A stretch of 46,605 nt of DNA, from positions 1-46,605 of the forward strand of contig CACZOA010000083.1 of the NCBI GenBank assembly GCA_902782665.1, read 5' to 3'. Below, piece after piece: positions 15,340 to 23,856 of this stretch. The notes beneath the pieces are model-generated. The model had not been told where the DNA came from. It searched no databases and saw nothing but the letters and a program-made list of their open reading frames with translations. Every line of letters begins with the position of its first letter. Position 1 is the first letter of the stretch. The stretch is from an uncultured Bacteroidales bacterium (lineage in GTDB: Bacteria > Bacteroidota > Bacteroidia > Bacteroidales > Paludibacteraceae). The translations under genes and the position numbers were made by a program.

Positions 15340-18300
15340 TTATCCTGCCTTGGCAAATGGATCTCCAATCAGTTTGAAATCAAGTCCTGAATGGATTGGG
15401 GCATCATTTTCCTCTTCCTCCACAATCTCACCGTCGCCATCAACAATCACTTCCGGAGCCGGAGCATCATCATCCGCTGCCTCACTTATCTCTACAGAAG
15501 TGGAGGTTGACGTAGCCGCTTTCTTCCTGTATTCCTCCAAGAAATCCATCAACTGTCGTGAGATGAGAATCCTATGCATTGTCTTGAAATCAAGACGTGT
15601 ATGTATGCCTTCATTGGTTTGTATCAAATCGATATTGAACGTTGATCCATTATCATCTGGCAACAAGAATTGACTTACTCCCTTGATAAAATCCTCAGTC
15701 AACGCTTTTTCTTCCAACACAAGACTCAAATGCATCTTCAACACCTCTTTCGCCTCACTCATCAGTTTGAAATCATTGTATGTGATACGTACCTGATCTG
15801 GTCGGAAACGGTCTTGTCCGATAGTGGCAGAGAATACGACACAGTTGTTAACCTGCAGATAGTTGACCATACCCACGTCTCTACCCCACAACGCTATCTC
15901 CTTCGCTCCTGAGTAATCCTCTATCTTAAGGATGACTCCTGGCGTTCCTTTCTGCGACGTCTTATGCGTGATGGCGGTGATGATTCCTCCAGCCACAATC
16001 TTATTGCGTCCCTGTATCTTCTCAATATCTTCAAGCTCGGTGACGCGGGTGTTGCAGATATACTTCAACAGGATATAATAGTCGTCGAGAGGATGGGCCG
16101 ACAGATAGATTCCCACCAAGTCTTTCTCTTTCTGCAGACGTTCCAACGCTGTCCACTTCTCGAATTTTGGCAACGGTGGCAATGCGATAGACTGCGACAC
16201 TTCCATGTCATCAAACAGTGAGTTGCGAGACGAATTGTTGGCAAGTTTCACCTTCTTTCCAAAGTCTGCAAGCACCACACTGAACTGTATCTCCTTGTTG
16301 TTGAAAGAGAAGAAATGCTCACGCTCGATTCCTTTCAATGAGTCGAACGCTCCCGACATAGCAAGACATTCCAAATCCTTTGCTCCACAGTTGACACGGC
16401 TTACAAAATCATAGATATCTGTGTATTTGCCATTCTTTTCTCGCTCTGCGATCAACTCTTCCACCACAGCACGAGACATTCCTTTTATTCCTTGCAGACC
16501 GAAACGGATATTGCCGTTGGCGTTGGTGCTGAAGAAACTGTCGGATTCATTCACGTCGGGGCTCAACACCTCTATTCCCATACGCTTGCACTCGTCCATA
16601 AACTTACGCACATCCTCAATCTTATCCATTGAACGGGTAAGGTTGGCGGCCATATAGTCGGCTGGATAATGTGCTTTAAGATATGCAGTCTGGTATGCCA
16701 CCCAAGAATAGCAAGTGGCGTGGGATTTGTTGAAGGCATATTTTGCGAACTCCTCCCAGTCTCGCCAGATTTTATCCAACGTGTTGGCGTCGTGACCATT
16801 CTCCACTCCCTGCTTCATGAACTTTGCCTTCAGCTCGTTCATCTTCTCAATCAGTTTCTTACCCATAGCCTTACGCAAGGCATCACTCTCTCCACGAGTG
16901 AAGTTGGCAAGCTGACGGGAAAGAAGCATCACCTGCTCCTGGTACACAGTGACTCCATAAGTATCTTTCAAGTACTTTTCCATACATGGGATATCGTACT
17001 CGATCTTCTCTTTTCCTAACTTACGATTAATAAACTTAGGGATATACTGAAGCGGACCTGGACGATACAATGCGTTCATGGCGATCAAGTCTTCAAACAC
17101 AGTAGGCTGAAGCTCACGCAAATACTTTTGCATACCAGCCGACTCAAACTGGAATGTTCCGATTGTGTCACCACGCGAATAGAGTTCGTAAGTCTCTTTA
17201 TCATCGATTGGAATCTTGTCTATATCAAGATCTATTCCATGTGATTTCTTTATATTCTTCAAAGCCTCCTTGATGATCGAAAGAGTTTTCAAACCCAAGA
17301 AGTCCATCTTGATCAGTCCGACCGACTCAATCACATGTCCGTCGTACTGAGTAACCATCACCTTAGTTTTGGTTTCCTTATCCTCCACAGTTGAGATTGG
17401 AGCCCAGTTGGTTAGGTCGCCAGCTCCGATGATCACACCACAAGCATGGATACCTGTCTGGCGGATAGTATTTTCAAGTTGCGACGCATAGATAAGAGTC
17501 GACTTAATCTGCTCATCATTTCCCTCAACCGCATCACGCATCTCCGGCACATATTTGAAACAGTTTTTCAAATTCACCTTCGGCACTTTTCCTGTTTTAG
17601 GATCAGCAAGACTATCATCGAATGCGTCTGGCACCCATTTCTTCATCTGGTTGGAAAGGCTCAACGGCACATCCTGCACACGAGCGACGTCGGCAATGGA
17701 ACTCTTCGTCGCCATTGTTCCGTATGTGATGATATGCGCCACCTTCTCTTTTCCATATTTTTCTGTAACCCAATCAAGGACCTTACCACGACCATCATCA
17801 TCGAAGTCGACATCGATATCGGGCAATGAGATACGGTCCGGATTCAAGAAACGCTCAAATAGAAGGTCATATTTCAGAGGATCGACGTCGGTGATCTTCA
17901 AGCAGTATGCCACCACCGAACCAGCGGCGGATCCACGTCCCGGTCCCACACTGACACCCAACTCTTCACGTGCGGCGCGAATATAGTCCATCACAATCAA
18001 GAAGTAGCCTGGGAATCCCATCGTCTTCATGATATGAAGTTCAAACACGATACGCTCGGTCTGCTCTTCAGTCAGATTTTCTCCGTAACGCATGTGAGCA
18101 CCCTCCCACGCAAGTTTGTTAAGATAGTCGGCTTCGAGTTTGATACGGTAAAGTTTGTCGTATCCACCGAGTTTTTTGATTTTCTTCTCCGCGTCTTCCT
18201 GACTCAACACAACATTATGGTTCTCATCCTGAGTGAATTCATCAAACAGGTCTTTCTCAGTGATGCGTTGACGGTACTCCTCCTCCGTTCCGAAATCCTC

Positions 18301-19341
18301 TGGAATTGGAAACTTAGGCATGATAGGGTCAGACTCGATACTGTAGACTTCAACTTTGTCTGCGACTTCAAGAGTGTTTTCAAGAGCTTCAGGAATATCA
18401 CTGAAGATTTCAGCCATTTCATCGGGAGTTTTCAGCCACTCCTGCTTAGTATATGTCATACGCTGCGGATCGCTCAACAGTTTTCCCGTCGACAAGCATA
18501 CCAATCTTTCATGGGCCTCAGAGTGTTCCTCCTCCACGAAATGCACGTCGTTGGTGCAGACCACCTTAATGCCAAGTTTCCGTGCGATAGCCACCAGTTG
18601 CGGATTCACTCTCTGCTCAGCCTCATACACACTTGTGTTGCCATTAGGTTTATCCGTCTTATGACGTTGGATTTCTATGTAGTAGTCGTCGCCAAACAGA
18701 TCCTTGAACCATTTAGCAGTAGCCTCAGCAGCTTCCAGATCATCAGACATGATCTTCTTTGGAAGTTCACCTCCCAGACATGCGGAGCAGACAATCAGAT
18801 CCTCATGATACTGCACAAGCAGATCCTTGTCGATACGAGGACGGTTGTAATAACCGTCGACCCAAGCCTTGGATACGATTTTACAAAGATTCTGATAACC
18901 ATGCTTATTTTTGGCAATCAAGATCAAGTGCCAACCGCTGGAGTCAGCAATAATACTTTTGCCAGCCTCATCAATACGGAATGTATTGTCGTGATCAGTG
19001 TGTTTTCTACGTGCGCAATAACACTCGCAACCGATAATCGGTTTGAAAATCTTATTCTTCAGTTTGGCGATCTCCTCCGTAGCGGCGGCTTTAGCCTCAT
19101 CTGTAGATTCCGGATTATCCAAGATAGCCTGTTGTTCACCAATAGCACCTTTAGTTTTCTTGTTTACCTTGATCGCATAGTCTGTCAACTCCTTGATACC
19201 AAACATGTTGCCATGGTCTGTCAAAGCCATAGCATTCATGCCTGTTCTCAGACATTTGTCAATCAAGTCAGGCACCTTGCTCATTCCATCCAAAATAGAA
19301 TAATGAGAATGGACATGAAGGTGAACGAATTTATTTTCCAT
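15340..19341 (-). CDS. dnaE: DNA polymerase III alpha subunit
   Basis: 1333 aa. This is the replicative polymerase. The N-terminal PHP domain keeps its metal-site look (HLHVHSHYS at 7-15, TDHGN at 41-45, NDVHF), which in the family can mean an active proofreading site. The catalytic aspartates lie in PDIDVDFDDDGR (D510, D512) after GPGRGSAAGS. Further on come the helix-hairpin-helix region and an OB fold (about 1060-1160). A charged stretch near 60-100 (AILDNPESTDEAKAAATEEI) looks like a lineage-specific insert. The C-terminus is acidic (EIVEEEENDAP). The start is at the usual MENKFVHLHVHS. It lies 102 bp downstream of the DUF1566-type gene. Confidence 0.97.
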   Translation of the reverse strand: MENKFVHLHVHSHYSILDGMSKVPDLIDKCLRTGMNAMALTDHGNMFGIKELTDYAIKVNKKTKGAIGEQQAILDNPESTDEAKAAATEEIAKLKNKIFKPIIGCECYCARRKHTDHDNTFRIDEAGKSIIADSSGWHLILIAKNKHGYQNLCKIVSKAWVDGYYNRPRIDKDLLVQYHEDLIVCSACLGGELPKKIMSDDLEAAEATAKWFKDLFGDDYYIEIQRHKTDKPNGNTSVYEAEQRVNPQLVAIARKLGIKVVCTNDVHFVEEEHSEAHERLVCLSTGKLLSDPQRMTYTKQEWLKTPDEMAEIFSDIPEALENTLEVADKVEVYSIESDPIMPKFPIPEDFGTEEEYRQRITEKDLFDEFTQDENHNVVLSQEDAEKKIKKLGGYDKLYRIKLEADYLNKLAWEGAHMRYGENLTEEQTERIVFELHIMKTMGFPGYFLIVMDYIRAAREELGVSVGPGRGSAAGSVVAYCLKITDVDPLKYDLLFERFLNPDRISLPDIDVDFDDDGRGKVLDWVTEKYGKEKVAHIITYGTMATKSSIADVARVQDVPLSLSNQMKKWVPDAFDDSLADPKTGKVPKVNLKNCFKYVPEMRDAVEGNDEQIKSTLIYASQLENTIRQTGIHACGVIIGAGDLTNWAPISTVEDKETKTKVMVTQYDGHVIESVGLIKMDFLGLKTLSIIKEALKNIKKSHGIDLDIDKIPIDDKETYELYSRGDTIGTFQFESAGMQKYLRELQPTVFEDLIAMNALYRPGPLQYIPKFINRKLGKEKIEYDIPCMEKYLKDTYGVTVYQEQVMLLSRQLANFTRGESDALRKAMGKKLIEKMNELKAKFMKQGVENGHDANTLDKIWRDWEEFAKYAFNKSHATCYSWVAYQTAYLKAHYPADYMAANLTRSMDKIEDVRKFMDECKRMGIEVLSPDVNESDSFFSTNANGNIRFGLQGIKGMSRAVVEELIAEREKNGKYTDIYDFVSRVNCGAKDLECLAMSGAFDSLKGIEREHFFSFNNKEIQFSVVLADFGKKVKLANNSSRNSLFDDMEVSQSIALPPLPKFEKWTALERLQKEKDLVGIYLSAHPLDDYYILLKYICNTRVTELEDIEKIQGRNKIVAGGIITAITHKTSQKGTPGVILKIEDYSGAKEIALWGRDVGMVNYLQVNNCVVFSATIGQDRFRPDQVRITYNDFKLMSEAKEVLKMHLSLVLEEKALTEDFIKGVSQFLLPDDNGSTFNIDLIQTNEGIHTRLDFKTMHRILISRQLMDFLEEYRKKAATSTSTSVEISEAADDDAPAPEVIVDGDGEIVEEEENDAPIHSGLDFKLIGDPFAKAG

Positions 19342-19385
19342 CTATTATTATTTACGAAAACGTATATATTTTTTATAAACTTCAT

Positions 19386-19437
19386 GAGACGCACGGCATC
19401 ACGGGGATCGATTAGACGCACGACCGTGCGTCTCTAC
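19386..19437 (-). repeat. REP-like element: GTAG foot, palindrome, trailing half copy (AGACGCACG type)
   Basis: On the minus strand GTAG (19437-19434) leads into AGACGCACG-GT-CGTGCGTCT (19433-19414). After 17 bases a second right half, CCGTGCGTCTC (19396-19386), follows. The foot starts 6 bases after the stop codon of the gene at 19444. The layout matches the elements at 2158-2216 and 32427-32470. Confidence 0.8.
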
Positions 19438-19443
19438 GGGCGA

Positions 19444-20502
19444 TTAATCCTCTATACGGATTGTGCGGACGGCTCTGACACGGTCGGCACTGCTTTTCGA
19501 ACTGCGTCCGACGATGTTGTTCTTAAAATTTATTGCCCAGGCAAACACATAATCATACTCCGTGCTGCTCCAATACCACGCGTTGGCCATGCTCACACCA
19601 CCCTCCGCCTTCAGTCTGCGGTTGATTCGCTGGATATCATCCTTAATAGTACGCAACTGGCCTTCACTAGGCAGATACCAGTCTGTTTTGCCAGCCGCAG
19701 TATAAGCTTTGGCAGCCTGAGCCGCATACTCTGCATTATCCATCGTTTCCTCTATATAATTGCAGATAGCCGCAGTGTTTTCTGCTCCTTGCATATCAAA
19801 ATTAGCCTCATGCCACTCACGCGTAGTGTACGGGAATTTGCCATTGATATCCACTCTGTCAGCTCCCCACGAATAGTTTTTTCCAAAGCCGACATCAGTC
19901 ATGGCAAGGATATAGCCATATTCATAGTCTTCCGACACATAGAAAAGGATTCCTCCCTCTTCCTCTATATAATCTCCAATCTGATATGTGTCAAGTCGAC
20001 GCACATCCGGATCCGACTTGGTAGCCACCATCATACGCCAATAGTCGTCATCCCTGGTCGCGAACGTAAGCGTAACAAAATGAGAGTTGTCTTTCGTCTT
20101 CAGCATCACCATTTCATTACCGTTGCGATAGAAAGTTTTAGTGCGAGTCTGTAATACCAAACGATATTTCGACAGATTCTTATTGATGAATCTGTCCGCA
20201 TTAAACTTTGTAGTGGTCATGACAACATTGCAAAGACGCTTCCAAGAACGTTCAAAAGAGATCTTATAATCAATGCCATAAGTCCACTCCAACGCAGACA
20301 CATTATTGTCACCAAGTTTCTCTGGAGACACAGCAAGCCATCCCTTACGGTTTAGCATATGATCCACATCAACAAAACTCTTTTTCTTACGAGCCTTGTT
20401 GAGTTCAGAAACTGTGATAAAATCCACTGTTTCAGCCAATGCCACAGATACCTCTGTGAGCATCAAAATACACAATAATACCCTAATTATATACATACCC
20501 AT
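19444..20502 (-). CDS. Secreted protein with C-terminal DUF1566/Lcl-like domain
   Basis: 352 aa. A signal peptide covers residues about 1-24 (LLCILMLTEVSVALAE). Residues about 30-165 form a unique domain I do not recognise. From about 173 (YQIGDYIEEEGGILFYVSED) to the end it follows the DUF1566/FISUMP fold. Typical phrases are TDWYLPSEGQLRTI, WYWSSTEYDYVFAWAINF and a terminal DRVRAVRTI. These domains are C-type-lectin-like and found on secreted Bacteroidota proteins; what this one binds is unknown. A second ATG six bases in (20496) is possible. TATCTTTG lies just upstream. The stop is followed by a REP-like element. Confidence 0.7.
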   Translation of the reverse strand: MGMYIIRVLLCILMLTEVSVALAETVDFITVSELNKARKKKSFVDVDHMLNRKGWLAVSPEKLGDNNVSALEWTYGIDYKISFERSWKRLCNVVMTTTKFNADRFINKNLSKYRLVLQTRTKTFYRNGNEMVMLKTKDNSHFVTLTFATRDDDYWRMMVATKSDPDVRRLDTYQIGDYIEEEGGILFYVSEDYEYGYILAMTDVGFGKNYSWGADRVDINGKFPYTTREWHEANFDMQGAENTAAICNYIEETMDNAEYAAQAAKAYTAAGKTDWYLPSEGQLRTIKDDIQRINRRLKAEGGVSMANAWYWSSTEYDYVFAWAINFKNNIVGRSSKSSADRVRAVRTIRIED

Positions 20503-20515
20503 TTCTCCTATCCTA

Positions 20516-20523
20516 CAAAGATA
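20516..20523 (-). promoter_or_regulatory. -7 promoter box (TATCTTTG) of the DUF1566-type gene
   Basis: TATCTTTG on the minus strand ends 13 bases before the ATG at 20502, so the leader is very short. A TTTG lies upstream at 14 bp spacing, shorter than ideal. Confidence 0.6.
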
Positions 20524-20657
20524 AAACTAAAGGTGTGCAAAACGAGGGATTAGGCAGAAAAAAAATGAATAATATTATGATTTAACACGAATTATCTCAG
20601 ATTGTCCAAAAGTCAATTTGTTTTGTCATTCGTATATCATACCTCGCAAACATATTC

Positions 20658-23582
20658 TCATCCGAACCTTCTCATTATTTCGGCATAAGCAATATTGATC
20701 TCAGCCATCTTCTTTACGCATTCAACATTATTGGCATTTTTGGGCAGATCCGGATGATATTTTTTTGCCAAGATTCGGTATACATTCTTAACCTGTTCTT
20801 TAGTTGAGTCAACAGGTATTCCAAGTACAGAGAAATATTTTGCATCTGCATGGGAAATATTGGAGATATTGTCTTTGGTATTTTTCTCTGAATTCTGCGA
20901 TTGACGGGATTTCTTCGATTGATTAGAAGACTCCGTCTGCTTTGACTTATCAGATGAAGCTTTTTCACTGCGTAACGGTCCATATCGGCGACATAGTCTA
21001 TCAATCTGTTTGCTTTTGAGTTTCAACCCCACCATCACTTTGTTCAAAAGATCCCATTCCTCATCTATAATACCGTCATCTGTAGCAGCGATTTTGAACA
21101 GAAGTTGCATCAATTCAATATGCTTTTTCTTATAAGAATGATTCAAAACAAGTATAACATCATTTATGTCTATCTGTAAATATCTACTCTGTTCAACTAA
21201 AGCGACAAGATTATCACTCATGCCTATAGACGATTGGAAAGACCTAATGAGTCTCTTATGTCTTTCACCAAACGAAGGGCTAAGTCCAACCACTTTAGCT
21301 ATCAACATAGCCAACAACAAATGTTCTTTTGAAACATGTTTATCATCATCAATTTGCTTTTTCTCCCCGTCTTCATGCTTATGGGGAGAGACTTTCTTAG
21401 CATCTGAATAGTTAGTTTGTTTAGTATTTTCAGATTTTTCAGTATTTTCGGATTTTTCTTTGCTCTTATTTTTATGTTCTACCCAACGTTTTCTAACATA
21501 TATCAATACAAAAGTGAACAGGACAGCATAAAACACTCTCTTCCATCCATGATTCGTTGATCCGCCACAAAAATTAGTTGATTTTAAAGCAAATGTTCTT
21601 ATGGTCGTATTATACACTGCATCGTCCCCATCAAATTCGAAAGTTATTTCTTTAGTTGTCAATATTCTAGGATCAACAAGGCCTGATTCCGCATCTTCAA
21701 GAACGTTTTGTCCATATTGATCTTTGACAGACAACAATTTAAGTTGTTTGTCATCTTGTCCATACACCTTTAATCGAATCGGATATTCTTTATCAACCTG
21801 TATTTTGTCCCTAGAAATACGAGCACGACCTTTTTCGACAATCTGCCCCGTCTCCCCATCTCGAAAAACATATACTTGCCTTACTGCAGGAGCATCGAAA
21901 GTTTCTCTTACAAACTCATAATCGTTTTTATATCCCTCATAATCACTGCTGTATTTCTTAAATTGGGGTCCATGCCTTCTACGATCATATTCTGAATTTT
22001 CATATGCATTAGAAGTGCTGTAATTGATAGTTAAACGTTCTCGAGTCCATACCCAGAAATAGTTTAAATGATACAATTCTTCATCTCCCTTAGTGATTGT
22101 ATCAACAGAAAACCTGATTATGTTTTCAGATAGTTTAGCAATAATCTCAATGTTTTCTCCGTATGGCACAAAATAAATTTTACGACTATCGTTTTTAATC
22201 GTCAAGCTCTGCAAAGTATCCCATTTACTCATCCAAGTCTGTCCGTAATGGATTTTACCATAATGGATACCTCCTATTTCTGGCATCAAAACCGTATTCG
22301 GATATCTATGAGACTTGTTGGCCGTAAACAAATCTTCCTTTTTCTCATATGTATCATACGCCTCCACAGCTTGTATCTCACCATCATATAAATCTTCTTC
22401 AACAATCTCTTCAGCAGGATGTACTGCTAAATGATCGTTTTCTACTTGTGTACGTTGATGCAAATCACTATATGACAAACCATTGTTTTGATAGATGGCT
22501 TCTATTTTCTTTTTTAACTGACATTTTAGTTCACGATCATCATCTCCAGTCTCAATCACACAAAACAATTCATTGTCATCCTGAATTTTTATATTGGTAA
22601 ATGATTGCGAAAAAGGCCAACTATGATCACTTGTCACAACAGAGAATCCTTTCAAATACACTTCATAAGAATCATTCTTATCTATAAACAAAGTGCATTC
22701 ACCCATAGCATCCGTGCTAATGACACTCTCCCTTTTTGTTTTTTTAGAAACAAGCAATAACTCTGCATAAGGCAAAGGATTTTCATATTCGTCATTTAAT
22801 TTCAAATTGATTTTTCTAAACTCACAATCATGACGGAATGATGTCCACCAGCCAAATTTATTCAAGTTTGCCACATAGCTGTCTCCATTGCGGTGTGCAT
22901 AAGTTTCGAACGTCCATCTGCAATTAGTCTCGTCAAAATGCCACATCGACAAAGAATCTGGTTTGACAACCTGGTAATCAGGCAATTTGAACGAGGCCGT
23001 AAAATATCCATCCTTTTTCAAATTTATGTCACCGCCATATTCGTCTCTGAAAAAAGACTCATACATATCCACTCTGAATGATACAACTCCATCGTCGATA
23101 TCACCAATCAATCCATCTCCCGGCAATATGGTTCCAAAGTTTTTAGGTTCAATCTCCCACTTGAACAACAAAGTCGACCAATAGACAAGACGTCCATATT
23201 CAACACGCAATTGGTCGTTATATATTTTAACCTTAACATTTCCGGAATCCTGAGTCGTGATCCTATCATAATAATAGAGACTTGTGTCTGTCCACATTTT
23301 TGCCGAAAACGCTTCTTTTATAGTTGTATCTGTAAAAGAATCTAATTTGACAACCGCAAGAGTATACCTGTTCTTTTTATAACGGACGGCCATGTTTGGT
23401 CTATACAGATCGTGAGATAAAGTGAATATATTATTTCTCGGGCACTTTAGATTTCCAAAATCACATATCATTTTATCTCCTTGGAAGTTTGATTGATTAG
23501 ATATTTTTATTTTAACGGTCCTTTCACATGACGAAAACAAAATGGCACACAACAAGAACAATAATCTAAATATGACTTTCAT
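20658..23582 (-). CDS. Lipoprotein-like transmembrane protein with cytosolic TerB and DnaJ domains
   Basis: 974 aa. Residues 1-19 are a lipoprotein signal with lipobox LFSSC (C19). Residues about 20-670 are a large beta-rich periplasmic region that includes a carboxypeptidase-regulatory-like segment (about 257-312, PLPYAELLLVSKKTKRESVI). One membrane helix (about 680-697, VFYAVLFTFVLIYV) is followed by RKRW, so the C-terminus is cytosolic. A charged linker leads to a TerB/DjlA-like helical domain (about 752-868, IAATDDGIIDEEWDLL). A second linker precedes a J domain (about 915-974) with the HPD motif at 943-945 (YHPDLP). The J domain should recruit DnaK. DjlA shares the membrane-TerB-J order but lacks the huge outer part. 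I know of no name for this protein. Confidence 0.8.
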   Translation of the reverse strand: MKVIFRLLFLLCAILFSSCERTVKIKISNQSNFQGDKMICDFGNLKCPRNNIFTLSHDLYRPNMAVRYKKNRYTLAVVKLDSFTDTTIKEAFSAKMWTDTSLYYYDRITTQDSGNVKVKIYNDQLRVEYGRLVYWSTLLFKWEIEPKNFGTILPGDGLIGDIDDGVVSFRVDMYESFFRDEYGGDINLKKDGYFTASFKLPDYQVVKPDSLSMWHFDETNCRWTFETYAHRNGDSYVANLNKFGWWTSFRHDCEFRKINLKLNDEYENPLPYAELLLVSKKTKRESVISTDAMGECTLFIDKNDSYEVYLKGFSVVTSDHSWPFSQSFTNIKIQDDNELFCVIETGDDDRELKCQLKKKIEAIYQNNGLSYSDLHQRTQVENDHLAVHPAEEIVEEDLYDGEIQAVEAYDTYEKKEDLFTANKSHRYPNTVLMPEIGGIHYGKIHYGQTWMSKWDTLQSLTIKNDSRKIYFVPYGENIEIIAKLSENIIRFSVDTITKGDEELYHLNYFWVWTRERLTINYSTSNAYENSEYDRRRHGPQFKKYSSDYEGYKNDYEFVRETFDAPAVRQVYVFRDGETGQIVEKGRARISRDKIQVDKEYPIRLKVYGQDDKQLKLLSVKDQYGQNVLEDAESGLVDPRILTTKEITFEFDGDDAVYNTTIRTFALKSTNFCGGSTNHGWKRVFYAVLFTFVLIYVRKRWVEHKNKSKEKSENTEKSENTKQTNYSDAKKVSPHKHEDGEKKQIDDDKHVSKEHLLLAMLIAKVVGLSPSFGERHKRLIRSFQSSIGMSDNLVALVEQSRYLQIDINDVILVLNHSYKKKHIELMQLLFKIAATDDGIIDEEWDLLNKVMVGLKLKSKQIDRLCRRYGPLRSEKASSDKSKQTESSNQSKKSRQSQNSEKNTKDNISNISHADAKYFSVLGIPVDSTKEQVKNVYRILAKKYHPDLPKNANNVECVKKMAEINIAYAEIMRRFG

Positions 23583-23623
23583 AAAGTTATTTTTTACCGA
23601 GATATTTGCAAATAATTATATGA

Positions 23624-23654
23624 CAAAGATAAAAAATAATGAAAAAAAAACAAT
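23624..23654 (-). promoter_or_regulatory. Promoter of the TerB/J-domain gene
   Basis: On the minus strand ATTG (23654-23651, one mismatch to TTTG) and TATCTTTG (23631-23624) are 19 bp apart. The leader to the ATG at 23582 would be about 35 nt. Confidence 0.7.
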
Positions 23655-23757
23655 AATTCTCACGTCTCCATCCGTGACAAACGTACCAAACCACATATCC
23701 ATAAATATTTGTCAAGCATTTATCTGTATTCGAAAATTCCTTGAATTATGATTTTTT

Positions 23758-23765
23758 TATTTTTG
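23758..23765 (+). promoter_or_regulatory. Possible -7 box of the GH43 gene (TATTTTTG)
   Basis: TATTTTTG matches TAnnTTTG but lies in a T-rich run and has no good TTTG partner. It is 91 bases before the ATG. The leader also holds TGGACACA twice (near 23784 and 23811). This is a weak call. Confidence 0.3.
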
Positions 23766-23856
23766 GTTTCGGAAATCTTCGGTGGACACATCCTGATCAA
23801 ATCAGAATCAATGGACACAAATTATTATCGGAATCTATTACCATACATAACAGACC

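Noticed and set aside
18034-20154. A 706-codon open frame on the plus strand, antisense to dnaE and the next gene
   Set aside because: It runs through two well-supported minus-strand genes and the REP-like element between them. It shows no recognisable domain and no promoter at its start. It is most likely an artefact of codon use in dnaE.
23784-23820. TGGACACA repeated twice upstream of the GH43 gene
   Set aside because: An 8-base direct repeat in an AT-rich leader can arise by chance, and no matching site was seen elsewhere.
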